Positions 8,902 to 15,930 of a stretch of 64,000 nt of DNA are shown here, one piece after another. This DNA is from JACCZR01 sp035296565 (GTDB lineage Bacteria > Actinomycetota > Thermoleophilia > Solirubrobacterales > Thermoleophilaceae). The DNA lies in the NCBI GenBank assembly GCA_035296565.1, contig DATHAQ010000028.1, positions 1-64,000 of the forward strand, in the 5' to 3' direction. Under the pieces are notes generated by a model that was given only the letters and a program-made list of their open reading frames with translations, was not told the DNA's origin and ran no database searches. Position numbers and translations under genes: made by a program. Position 1 is the first letter of the stretch, and each line of letters opens with the position of its first letter.

Positions 8902-9316
8902 CTGGGGTTAACCTCTATCGAAGCCAGCTTCTGCTTCGTGTTCTCCTCTTCGAGTTCGAAGACGCCGTCGATGTCGGTCTCGAAACGAATCCGGGCGGGT
9001 GTGCCCGGACCGAAGGGCTGCTCGATGTCGTAGCCGTGCAGATGAGCGTGCCGCTCTCGTCAGCGGTCACCTCGATATCGGCCCGCTCGCCGCCCTGCAG
9101 AGTGATCGTTTTGGGGCCGCCGACAGGCTTCCCTCCTCTGACTTCGATGACGGTCGCCTTGGGGGCTTGCGGCTTCGGTGGAGGTGAGGAGGTCTTGTCC
9201 GACGCAGACCTCGACTTCGGGGCGTACTCGCTGTCAGCGGGCTGGAACACGATGAAGGCTCCGACGATCGCGATTATCGCGAGGGTCAATAGGGCGAAGC
9301 GCTGAGATCGGCTCAC
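8898..9316 (-). pseudogene. membrane-anchored cupredoxin-like protein, frame broken by a probable 1-base deletion
   Basis: The N-terminus (MSRSQRFALLTLAIIAIVGAFIV) is a membrane anchor, followed by a Pro/Ser linker and a beta domain (GGERADIEVTADESGTL). The frame started at 9316 then turns into low-complexity Ser/Arg sequence and stops at 8915. In another frame, from about nt 9045, the strand encodes HLHGYDIEQPFGPGTPAR and continues to SIEVNP. This is a cupredoxin-like C-terminus with an HxHGYD motif, and its TGA at 8898-8900 overlaps the GTG of the next gene. One missing base near 9045-9050 joins the two halves. It may be a real mutation or a sequence error; the perfect coupling of the second frame suggests the gene was functional recently. 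Confidence 0.7.
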
Positions 9317-9351
9317 GGCGAACCTACATCTGCAAAAGTGCTCATATCACC

Positions 9352-9357
9352 TACTAT
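9352..9357 (+). promoter_or_regulatory. -10 box (TACTAT) of the zinc ArsR gene
   Basis: TACTAT fits the actinobacterial TAnnnT -10 pattern and ends 7 nt before the GTG at 9365, so the transcript would start at or near the start codon (leaderless). The surrounding 48 bp between two divergent genes is unusually AT-rich for this window. The ArsR operator should be here, but no clear SmtB-type inverted repeat was recognised. Confidence 0.5.
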
Positions 9358-9364
9358 TGCAGTT

Positions 9365-9742
9365 GTGCCACACCCGTCAGAGCACCGATCCGCGACCCAG
9401 CCGCTCAACGACGGCGAGGCCGATGAGCTCGCCGAGACGCTTCGAGCCCTCGGATCGCCGGGCCGCCTCAGGCTGCTGATGGAACTAGTGGACGGCGAGC
9501 AGACGGTGGAGCACCTAGCGCTCGCGTCGCATCTAAGTCCGAGCGCGACTTCCCACAATCTCCGGATCCTCCGCTCCCTCCGGCTGGTGACTCCCCGCCG
9601 AGTGGGGCGGCACGTGGTCTATGCATTGCACGACCATCACATCGCCGACCTGCTGGCCGCGATAAGGCACCACCACGAGCACGTCAACCCGTCGGCCGAT
9701 GTTCCGCCCTGGAAGGCGGCCCGCCCTGCTGAGCGAGCTTGA
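9365..9742 (+). CDS. ArsR/SmtB-family zinc-sensing repressor (alpha-5 site)
   Basis: The 125-aa protein is a winged-helix repressor. The helix-turn-helix is LASHLSPSATSHNLRILRS and the wing ends at GRHVVYAL. The C-terminal helix carries D90, H92, H103 and H106 (spacing D-x-H-x10-H-x2-H). This is exactly the alpha-5 zinc site known from CzrA and SmtB, so Zn (or Co) release of DNA is expected. The GTG at 9365 is preferred over the GTG at 9338 because a TACTAT -10 box lies 7 nt upstream. The stop overlaps the next ATG (TGATG), so it is co-translated with the CDF exporter it very likely controls. Confidence 0.85.
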   Translation: MPHPSEHRSATQPLNDGEADELAETLRALGSPGRLRLLMELVDGEQTVEHLALASHLSPSATSHNLRILRSLRLVTPRRVGRHVVYALHDHHIADLLAAIRHHHEHVNPSADVPPWKAARPAERA

Positions 9743-10383
9743 TGGGCACTCACCAGCACGCCCACGCCCATGACCACGGGCACAGCCACGGGCTCGTACA
9801 CGAGTCCATCAAGCGCTCACGCGCAGGGCTGCGAGCGGTTGGCTTGGCGCTCTTGGTCCTGGCGCTCACGGCCGCTGCTCAGGCCGTGGTCTTCGTGGCG
9901 TCGGGCAGCATCGCGCTACTCGCGGATCTGATCCACAACGTCGGTGATGCCGCCACCGCTATCCCCCTCGGGGTCGCTTTCGGCCTGCGCAGCGCCCGCG
10001 CCGAGCGCTGGGCGGGCCTGGCCGTGGTGTTCGCGATCGCCTTCTCGGCGTGCGTGGCGGGTTACGAGGCCATCGCGCGGCTCATCGACCCCCAGGAGGT
10101 GCGCGACCTGACAGCGCTCGCCGCCGCCGGTGCCGTCGGCTTCACCGGGAACTGGGTCGCCGCCCTCATCCGCACCCGGGCAGGCAAGCGGCTGGACAGT
10201 CCGGCCTTGGTCGCCGACGGAGACCACGCGCGCGCTGATGCATACGTCAGTCTCGGCGTGGTCGCGAGCGCGGGCGCAGTCGCACTCGGCTTCGAGCTGG
10301 CCGACCCACTCATTGGCCTCGGCATCACAGTCCTGATCGCCCGCATCACCTGGTCGTCGTGGAAGACCATCCAGCGCGGATAG
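9742..10383 (+). CDS. cation diffusion facilitator lacking the C-terminal cytoplasmic domain
   Basis: The 213-aa protein starts with a His-rich tail (eight His in the first 20 residues) and has six membrane segments. The transport site is complete: H65/D69 in the second span (IHNVGD) and H162/D166 in the fifth (HARAD). Usual CDF exporters have about 300 residues with a ferredoxin-like cytoplasmic domain after the sixth span. This one stops at TAG only about 13 residues after it. No continuation of such a domain was seen in any frame downstream, so this looks like a natural short form. It should export zinc or a similar divalent ion under control of the ArsR gene it overlaps. Confidence 0.85.
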   Translation: MGTHQHAHAHDHGHSHGLVHESIKRSRAGLRAVGLALLVLALTAAAQAVVFVASGSIALLADLIHNVGDAATAIPLGVAFGLRSARAERWAGLAVVFAIAFSACVAGYEAIARLIDPQEVRDLTALAAAGAVGFTGNWVAALIRTRAGKRLDSPALVADGDHARADAYVSLGVVASAGAVALGFELADPLIGLGITVLIARITWSSWKTIQRG

Positions 10384-10495
10384 GTGGAGACTCACTGAGG
10401 TGCTCGCTCGACTGAGTGCCCGCTGTTCGGCCATCATCGAACAATGGAGACACACCGATCGCGCTCATCAGCGGGACCGGCCATGACCGTTTTGG

Positions 10496-10651
10496 TCAGT
10501 AGTAGTGCCGCCGCCCTCCGACCGCGCGGCCCATGGCGCCTAGTAGCCAGAAGATAACTCCCAGGACCAACAGGATTCCGCCGACCGCGTAGAGAATCCA
10601 GACGTCCAACACAATGCCGAGGATGAGCAGGATGACGCCGAGTGTGATCAT
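10496..10651 (-). CDS. 51-aa membrane protein of the DUF6131 kind
   Basis: The short ORF has a good ribosome-binding site (AAAAGGAG, 6 nt before ATG 10651). The protein has two hydrophobic spans (ITLGVILLILGIVL and AVGGILLVLGVIFWLLG) and ends in GRAVGGRRHYY. That ending is characteristic of a small actinobacterial family which I recall as DUF6131. The function is unknown. It stands alone, convergent with the CDF gene. Confidence 0.75.
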   Translation of the reverse strand: MITLGVILLILGIVLDVWILYAVGGILLVLGVIFWLLGAMGRAVGGRRHYY

Positions 10652-10842
10652 GCAGTTCTCCTTTTCGCGTGGTCGGCGATACCTGCGTTATACGCATCGT
10701 CGACCGTTCCTGCCTCCCGCGACGGTCAAAACCGGGGACCCCGAAAACAGCAACGAGGGCGCAGCACACGCCCCCGTTGGCCGCGATGGAGTTGCCCATC
10801 CCTGACAGGACAAGACGACCCCTTATACCCGGGTGATCCGGG

Positions 10843-11367
10843 CTACACCAACTCCCCGAGGGCTACTCGTCCCCGCCCCCGTCGTCGCCCCCGTCGTCGG
10901 ACTCCTCTTCGTAGCTCTCCTCGTTTCCCTCGAACTCCTCCTCGTGCTCGTGCCCGTGGTGGTGTCCGTGACTGTGCTTGTGGGACTTGTGCTGCTGCTG
11001 CTTGTAGGTGTCCATGCCCTTCTTGAGCAGGCTCTTGAAGTCCATCGATTTCCTCTCTTTGAGTAGGTCTCTCGGAGCCGTCAGCGAGGTCGGCGATCTC
11101 GTCGCGTCGCTCGCCCTTGCCTAGCCCGGCCGCGTCCGCTGCCCCGATGAACCCGACCGCGGCGATGATCCCCACGACGGTCCCCAGGAAGTTCAACTCG
11201 AAGATGTCGCCTGTGCCGATGAGGCTCGCGATGACCCCGCCGACGATGGCTCCGGCCACCCCGAGTAGCAGCGTCAGCCCCAGCCCGATCTTCTGACGGC
11301 CCGGAATCAAGAGGCGAGCTACAGCACCGATGATGAGGCCAATAAGGATGAGACCGAGGATTTGCAT
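10843..11367 (-). CDS. GlsB/YeaQ/YmgE-type small membrane protein, 3' end uncertain
   Basis: The first 100 residues (MQILGLILIGLIIGAVARLL, then PGRQKIG and further Gly-rich spans) match the transglycosylase-associated GlsB/YeaQ family, three spans and normally 80-110 residues. The in-frame stop is only reached at 10843, so the frame runs through the whole 60-aa gene at 10863-11045, giving an Arg/Gln-rich tail that reads like a shadow. In another frame a TGA occurs near 11083 after a basic RRDRRPR tail. Either the reading frame slipped by one base near 11110 or this gene really overlaps its neighbour. The domain call is firm; the C-terminus is not. Confidence 0.55.
   Translation of the reverse strand: MQILGLILIGLIIGAVARLLIPGRQKIGLGLTLLLGVAGAIVGGVIASLIGTGDIFELNFLGTVVGIIAAVGFIGAADAAGLGKGERRDEIADLADGSERPTQREEIDGLQEPAQEGHGHLQAAAAQVPQAQSRTPPRARARGGVRGKRGELRRGVRRRGRRRGRGRVALGELV
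10863..11045 (-). CDS. 60-aa His- and acid-rich small protein
   Basis: The ATG at 11045 has a clear ribosome-binding site (AGAGAGG). The product begins MDFKSLLKKGMDTYKQQQ (amphipathic helix), then has a His-rich stretch (HKSHKHSHGHHHGHEH) and an acidic end (Glu, Asp and Gly only). The composition suggests metal binding or buffering, which fits the metal-related genes nearby, but this is inference. It overlaps the long in-frame tail of the GlsB-like frame. Confidence 0.6.
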   Translation of the reverse strand: MDFKSLLKKGMDTYKQQQHKSHKHSHGHHHGHEHEEEFEGNEESYEEESDDGGDDGGGDE

Positions 11368-11614
11368 GTACGAAGCGTAGTTCCCCGTCTTAGCCGGCCA
11401 GCGCCCGTAGCTCGCGTACGGCCTCCACGTCGGGCCGTTGAAGTGCTCGGACGGCTTGCCAAGGTCGCGGGGAGGGCGCACGATGGGGTTTCTCCCGGCT
11501 GTCCGTCGCACAACTCCCGTCCTTGGGTTCTGTGGGCCTGGACAGCCCGTGAGAGAATCTCGCCTGAACGGATAGGCGGCGGAACAACCGTCTCGCAAAC
11601 CGGAAGGAGCTCGT

Positions 11615-11956
11615 ATGGTCATCGCCGTGGCCGGGGGAGCCTGGATCTTCCTCGGAGTTGTGATCCTGACGCTTGTCGGGGTCGTCATCGGCTTCTACAC
11701 CCGCCGCGGCAGCGGCATTGACCTGCATCCCTACCGGCATGTCCACGGGGGTGCCCCGGGTGCCAACCACCCCACGCACGACGCCGGGGGCTCAGATCGA
11801 ACGGGGGCGCGCGAGCGCGAGGTCGCCAAGCGGTGGCGGAATCAGGACCGACCGGAGCATGCCCCGCCGGAGGAACGGGCCGCGGAGCGCGACAAGGCTC
11901 AGCGTCCCAAGGCGAGCAAGCACGACAAGTATCAGCGTCCCGAGGCGGACGAGTAG
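11615..11956 (+). CDS. 113-aa single-span membrane protein with charged tail
   Basis: ATG 11615 follows a good ribosome-binding site (GGAAGGAGC). Residues 4-28 form one membrane span (GGAWIFLGVVILTLVGVVIG). The remaining 85 residues are hydrophilic, with His/Gly and then many Arg, Glu, Lys and Asp (EREVAKRWRNQDR, PEERAAERDKAQR). I do not recognise a family. It stands alone on the plus strand with about 250 bp on one side and 335 bp on the other. Confidence 0.6.
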   Translation: MVIAVAGGAWIFLGVVILTLVGVVIGFYTRRGSGIDLHPYRHVHGGAPGANHPTHDAGGSDRTGAREREVAKRWRNQDRPEHAPPEERAAERDKAQRPKASKHDKYQRPEADE

Positions 11957-12291
11957 CCCTCGATTCGGCCTCCGCCCTAGGCGTTCGCCGCCGGGCGCCG
12001 GGCGGTTCGCCGCCTCGCGCGCGGGGGTCTGCCCCGATCGCCACATGGCTTGTGTCCTGGCCTATGCGGCTCTGGCTGATGCATCCGAGCAGACACTCAG
12101 CCGGAGAGGAACGCTGAGGGCGTAGCCGCACGCCGGTGCCAAACCGGGCACTAGGCCTTGGCTTCCGGCTGCCCCGAGCGCCGTGAACACAGACCGCCAC
12201 GGAAGCCTTCATCAGCAAGGTGCAAGGGCGCCTGCAGTTCGCTGGGGCAGGGAGGGACCCTCCAAGCGACCCAGAAGGATCGCAAGCAGCC
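11957..12291. other. 335-bp intergenic stretch
   Basis: No convincing gene was found here. It carries the first copy of a 24-bp repeated motif (12139-12162), part of which can fold as CCGGT-loop-ACCGG. Otherwise it is GC-rich sequence without a recognisable site. Confidence 0.5.
12139..12162 (+). repeat. 24-bp motif, copy 1 of 3
   Basis: The copy begins CCAAACCG, then GGCAC, TAG and TTGG. It shares 20 or 21 of 24 positions with the other copies at 13006-13029 and 14353-14376, all on the plus strand and all between genes. See the findings for interpretation. Confidence 0.65.
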
Positions 12292-12918
12292 GTGATCCCA
12301 CGACCTGCACTTCCGCCTGGATGGCGACTAACCGCCCTGACGCTCGCCGCCTTGGTGATGGCACCGGCCGCCGGCGCCCATACCCACACGGTGCAGCCTG
12401 GCGACTCGCTCTCATCGATCGGAGCTGCAAACGGTGTGTCGGCAGAAGCGGTTGCCCAGGCGAGTGGCCGCGCGGTGGGAGCACCGCTAAGCGTCGGCGC
12501 CACGGTCGAGGTCCCTGCGGTGGCAAGGGTCCCCGCCGCGGGCCCAGCTCAGAGCAGCCTGTCGCTGGTGCCCGTGGCCGCGGCCTCGGGTACCACCTAC
12601 CTGCGCAGCGACGCCGCTGCGGCCTTGGCGGCGCTGCGCCGCGCATCGCTGACTCGGCTGGGAGTCGACGTCTACCCGGCCGGGCCCGTGTCCGGGTGGC
12701 GCAGTTACTCGCAGCAGACCGCTCTTTGGCGTGATTTCCAGGCGGGGGCCGGGCCGCAAGCGGCGCTGCCCGGAACCTCGGCTCACGAGCGCGGTGCGGC
12801 GATCGACCTAGCCGACCCGGCGATGCAGCGCGCGGTGGCCCTCCTCGGACCCGCCTATGGATGGCAGAAGGTGGAGGCCCCGGGCGAGTGGTGGCACGTC
12901 AACTACGTGGGCGGGTGA
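12292..12918 (+). CDS. secreted LysM + M15 (VanY/DacA-like) peptidase
   Basis: From GTG 12292 the protein has 208 residues. A signal peptide (LTALTLAALVMAPAAGAH) is followed by a LysM domain (HTVQPGDSLSSIGAANGVS) and a linker. The C-terminal M15B domain has both zinc motifs: SAHERGAAIDLAD (SxHxxGxAxD) and EWWHVNY (ExWH). It is a probable D-alanyl-D-alanine carboxypeptidase or endopeptidase held to peptidoglycan by LysM. The frame is open to 12220, so an earlier start is possible; GTG 12292 gives a normal signal peptide. Confidence 0.85.
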   Translation: MIPRPALPPGWRLTALTLAALVMAPAAGAHTHTVQPGDSLSSIGAANGVSAEAVAQASGRAVGAPLSVGATVEVPAVARVPAAGPAQSSLSLVPVAAASGTTYLRSDAAAALAALRRASLTRLGVDVYPAGPVSGWRSYSQQTALWRDFQAGAGPQAALPGTSAHERGAAIDLADPAMQRAVALLGPAYGWQKVEAPGEWWHVNYVGG

Positions 12919-13005
12919 TTCGGAGAGGACCGCCGTTCCTCGACTGGGATTCCTCAGTTGGCGCGAGGCACGAGCTGGCTCGCCAAGGGAGGCAGTGCAC
13001 CGTCG

Positions 13006-13029
13006 AGCCAAACCGGGAAATAGACCTTG
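13006..13029 (+). repeat. 24-bp motif, copy 2 of 3
   Basis: The copy begins CCAAACCG, then GGAAA, TAG and TTGG. It lies in the 237-bp gap between the LysM/M15 gene and the convergent SnoaL-like gene. A TTACGTC follows 5 nt later, as TACGTCC does in copy 3. Confidence 0.65.
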
Positions 13030-13155
13030 GTGTTACGTCAGGTAGGCCTGTTTACTTGGCCGGGCCTACACCCAGCTTCTGCTCCTTGTCCGAAGTGGGC
13101 ATCTCCCAAGGGTCGTCTGAAATGCCCGCTCGTCGCGCGCTAAGCAGCAGCCGCC

Positions 13156-13560
13156 CTACCCCCGCAGCCGCACTGCTTCGACGGCATCGGACCTGCTCTG
13201 GAAGGTCTTCAAATGAGTGATCTTGCCGTCGCGCACGCTCATGACCACCGCCAGGTGGGCGACCACCTCGACCTCGTCTCTGCCGACGCTCACTAACCGA
13301 ACCGGGACGAGGACCTGATCCTCGCCGGCCGGGATGAAATCCCGTCCCTGAATCTCCTGGCGCTTCCACATCCCCCGTGTCCAAGACAACCACTCGCGGA
13401 CACCCTGATGGCCGTGATAGACAGAGCCCTCGAACATTGCGTTCGAGTTGTCGATCACGACGTCGGGCGAGAACCGGCTCAAATCGGGCTCGTCGGCGTT
13501 GAAATCCTGGTTGAACCGCACGAGCGCCTCGCGCACGATCTCGACGTCCTCCGGCGACAT
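13156..13560 (-). CDS. SnoaL/NTF2-like protein
   Basis: The 134-aa protein is a typical stand-alone NTF2 fold: N-terminal helix (MSPEDVEIVREALVRFNQDF), Asp-rich loop (FSPDVVIDNSNAMFEG), HGVREW-like segment (HQGVREWLSWT), and a C-terminal strand pair ending HLKTFQSRSDAVEAV. Its C-terminal pattern closely matches the protein at 15931-16332, so they are paralogues. No substrate can be inferred. Confidence 0.8.
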   Translation of the reverse strand: MSPEDVEIVREALVRFNQDFNADEPDLSRFSPDVVIDNSNAMFEGSVYHGHQGVREWLSWTRGMWKRQEIQGRDFIPAGEDQVLVPVRLVSVGRDEVEVVAHLAVVMSVRDGKITHLKTFQSRSDAVEAVRLRG

Positions 13561-13622
13561 CGCCCGGTGAGGTATCGCGGTTTGGATCGATTTGTTTCTC
13601 TCGCTGGGAGGCTGCGGGGCGC

Positions 13623-14042
13623 CTATTCGGGCACGCCGGGTGGCAGGTTGCTGGTGTTCCAGATGTCGCGGGCCATCGCCCAGCTGCCGTCAGGCTGCCG
13701 TTGGTAGAGGGTGATGTATTTACCGGCATCTCTAATGGGCTCGCCGCCCGCCTTGGGGCTGAGCGTGATTTCGTAGGTACCGCGTTCAAACGCCCAGTCG
13801 GCGCCAGCACTCCGTACCTCTTCTGGAGCGAGCGAGAACTCTGCGCCGAAAGCGCTAAGCATCGCCCCGCAGAAGGCCTGAATCTGGTCCTTGCCGACGT
13901 TGGCCGGGCCGTTCGGCGGCATCTGGACGGCGTCGTCGGCAAACGCGGCCGCCCATCCGTCCGCGTCGCCGCGGTTGAGCGCGTCGACGTGTGCCTCGCG
14001 CGTCCGATCGATGGCTTGTGCTTCGCGGGCGTCCACGTTCAT
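13623..14042 (-). CDS. SgcJ/EcaC or DUF4440-type NTF2-like protein
   Basis: From ATG 14042 it is 139 aa: MNVDAREAQAIDRTREAHVDALNRGDADGW is cut here to its key parts, an N-terminal helix followed by the FADDAVQMPPNGP signature of the SgcJ/EcaC family and a C-terminal ITLYQRQPDGSW strand. In-frame ATGs at 14072 and 14087 could add 10 or 15 residues, and the frame is open to 14234. The shortest is chosen because family members start close to this point. It is co-directional with the SnoaL-like gene 62 bp downstream. Confidence 0.75.
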   Translation of the reverse strand: MNVDAREAQAIDRTREAHVDALNRGDADGWAAAFADDAVQMPPNGPANVGKDQIQAFCGAMLSAFGAEFSLAPEEVRSAGADWAFERGTYEITLSPKAGGEPIRDAGKYITLYQRQPDGSWAMARDIWNTSNLPPGVPE

Positions 14043-14352
14043 GAAAGTCCCGTCCGGAAATATCGTTGACATGCCCTGCGTAGACATCAGGGGCGATCGC
14101 GTCCCGTGTGCTCTCGCCGCTTTTGACCGTCGCACTGTATGGCAGATTGACGATCCGCAGCCGGTGCTAGGGGCGCGGGATCGAAGGAGCGCGCATGCCT
14201 CTCGCTCCTGGGGAGGGCGAGGTGTCAGGTTCACTGCGCGGAGCCCCTGCTAGGGGACCCGTCCAACTGTGCGGTGCGGCCGTCCACCGGTGGCGCGGCT
14301 CGGCAAGCCCTACCGCAGGCTGACCTCTAGCCGGGGTAGCGGAACGGCCGCT

Positions 14353-14376
14353 CCAAACCGAGCACTAGACGTTGCT
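14353..14376 (+). repeat. 24-bp motif, copy 3 of 3
   Basis: The copy begins CCAAACCG, then AGCAC, TAG and TTG. It runs directly into the 17-bp tandem repeat. Confidence 0.65.
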
Positions 14377-14410
14377 GTACGTCCAGCCGAATTGTACGTC
14401 CAGCCGAATT
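14377..14410 (+). repeat. perfect 17-bp tandem duplication
   Basis: GTACGTCCAGCCGAATT occurs twice head to tail (14377-14393 and 14394-14410) without mismatch. Being exact, it is probably a recent slippage product, but it could also be a pair of protein-binding sites. Confidence 0.85.
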
Positions 14411-14557
14411 GCGCGCGATCTCGGCGTAGGAGTGGACCCTGGCCCCCGCGACCTATGGTGGCAACAGATTGGGCACACGCGGGCCGAACCCAACCGGACT
14501 CAGGCGAAGAGCGACTGCCAGGGGGCCCGAAGTGAAAGCCGGCAGTCTGGGCGAGCG

Positions 14558-15181
14558 TTACCCGGTTGGGGATGCGGAGCGGACCCGTACCGACAGGAGA
14601 ATGCTGAGCACGACGACGAGGATGGCAGCGCCGATGGCCGCAGCGAAGCCGATCGGCGTGAGGGCGACGACCCCGAGCACGATCATCACCCAGCCCAGCC
14701 ATTTGGGCAGCGCTCCAGTGCGGATCACAGCAAGCCCGGTGGCCCACAGGAACATGAGCACCCCTAGCACCAGCGGCACGAAGTCGTTGTCCCACAGTGC
14801 TTGGAGGGATTGGACCGCGACGGGATCGATGTCGTCTGCCGCTTCGCTGAGGGCAATCAAGATGGTGGTATCGATGGCGAATGCCACGGCGATCACGACC
14901 AGGCCCAGGACCGAGACCAGCGAAAGGATTTCCCGTTCAGGCGCCGCCGCGCGCAGGACCCGGCGCAGGTAGGCACCGAAGAAGACCAGGAGGAGAGTCG
15001 CGGCAACGCCCAAGAAGGCAGACGCCTGGATCGAGTCCTTGTTGTCGACGTAGTAGTCGACGATCTCGCGGACGGGATCATCTGCGCTCTTGGGTTCGCC
15101 CCCGACGATGAAGCTGACGATCCCCAGCAGGACGAATCCCACACCTGTGAGCGGCACCAGCCATTCTCTGCTGCGAGTCAT
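14558..15181 (-). CDS. six-span integral membrane protein, function unknown
   Basis: The 207-aa protein has six predicted spans (WLVPLTGVGFVLLGIVSFIV; SAFLGVAATLLLVFFGAYL; LVSVLGLVVIAVAFAID; FVPLVLGVLMFLWATGLAVI; LGWVMIVLGVVALT; IGAAILVVVLSILLSV). An acidic loop (DDPVREIVDYYVDNKDS) sits after the first span. The layout resembles DUF4386-type membrane proteins common in soil actinomycetes. No transport or catalytic motif is visible. It starts with ATG 15181. Confidence 0.65.
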   Translation of the reverse strand: MTRSREWLVPLTGVGFVLLGIVSFIVGGEPKSADDPVREIVDYYVDNKDSIQASAFLGVAATLLLVFFGAYLRRVLRAAAPEREILSLVSVLGLVVIAVAFAIDTTILIALSEAADDIDPVAVQSLQALWDNDFVPLVLGVLMFLWATGLAVIRTGALPKWLGWVMIVLGVVALTPIGFAAAIGAAILVVVLSILLSVRVRSASPTG

Positions 15182-15402
15182 TCACTTCTCCTCTCGATCC
15201 AATCCGGGCCAGGACACGGCCGAGTGTCCCAGCCGACCCGGTTGTCACCGGGCGAGCGCCTATGCCACGCCGAATCGATGGAGGTCGGGCGGGCCGCCGT
15301 GTAACCCATCTGGGCGAAGCTAAGCGGCAGCCGCACGGCCGGGTCTCGCCCTCCGGCCGATGCAAACACGCCCCTTCGTCTATACGGGCCGCACCGCGCC
15401 GC

Positions 15403-15408
15403 TAGCTT
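15403..15408 (+). promoter_or_regulatory. -10 box (TAGCTT) 7 nt before ATG 15416
   Basis: TAGCTT followed by 7 nt and an ATG repeats the leaderless pattern seen at several genes here. It argues that translation begins at ATG 15416 rather than GTG 15436, which matters for the possible frameshift in this gene. Confidence 0.4.
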
Positions 15409-15415
15409 GCGCCGC

Positions 15416-15840
15416 ATGGCCGAGCAATCCTCAGGGTGCCCGCCGAGTACGTCGAGGACTTCCACGCGGCGCTCAAGGAGGAGGTGGGCTTCGGCCTCCG
15501 GGCTGTGGAGGGCCATCGCGCGAACGAGGCAGAGGAGGACGTGGGCGCCTCGCTCGGTTTGGTGGCGGAGAAGATCCAGCTGGCGGCAATGGTGAAGGCG
15601 AACGCCCGGGACGACCCCCGGGAACCCCTCGTGCTTCCCGCTGACGACCACCTCGGCGGCCTCGCTCACGCCTGCGAGACGATGGCCGTCAAGGTCATAG
15701 CGCCGAAACTCCAGCGCGAGTTGAAGCCCTGCCCGGTGGACGAAGGTCAGGTCATCGTCATCAGAGCACTGCTGTCGCGCATGGCCTGGGCGCTGGACCG
15801 CGCGGCGGAGCTGAGCGCGGAGCGGAAGAGAAGGGCATGA
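15416..15840 (+). CDS. hypothetical alpha-helical protein, probable frameshift near its 5' end
   Basis: The long frame (GTG 15436 to TGA 15840) encodes 134 residues of soluble helical protein (VPAEYVEDFHAALKEEVGF at the start, LLSRMAWALDRAAELSAER at the end). I recognise no family. Just upstream, ATG 15416 preceded by TAGCTT-N7 gives MAEQSSG but in another frame. One extra base near 15432 would join the two to MAEQSSG-VPAEYVEDF. If the sequence is correct, translation must start at GTG 15436. Either way the 3' part is real by its amino-acid composition. Confidence 0.5.
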
Positions 15841-15930
15841 CCGGCGCCTTCAAGGAGAGGCCGCCCCAGGGGTAGGACGGATGGGATCGCGACCCGCCGC
15901 TGGCCTTCTCCACGTTCTCCTGCGACCTCG

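Larger units (their letters stand above)
14043..14557. other. about 515-bp intergenic stretch with repeats
   Basis: No supported gene was found. It holds copy 3 of the 24-bp motif (14353-14376), directly followed by a perfect 17-bp tandem duplication (14377-14410). If the NTF2-like gene starts at 14072 or 14087, the gap is slightly shorter. Confidence 0.5.

Noticed and set aside
9317..9364. SmtB-type 12-2-12 operator for the zinc ArsR
   Set aside because: The gap is AT-rich but no convincing inverted repeat matches the known operator, so only the -10 box is reported.
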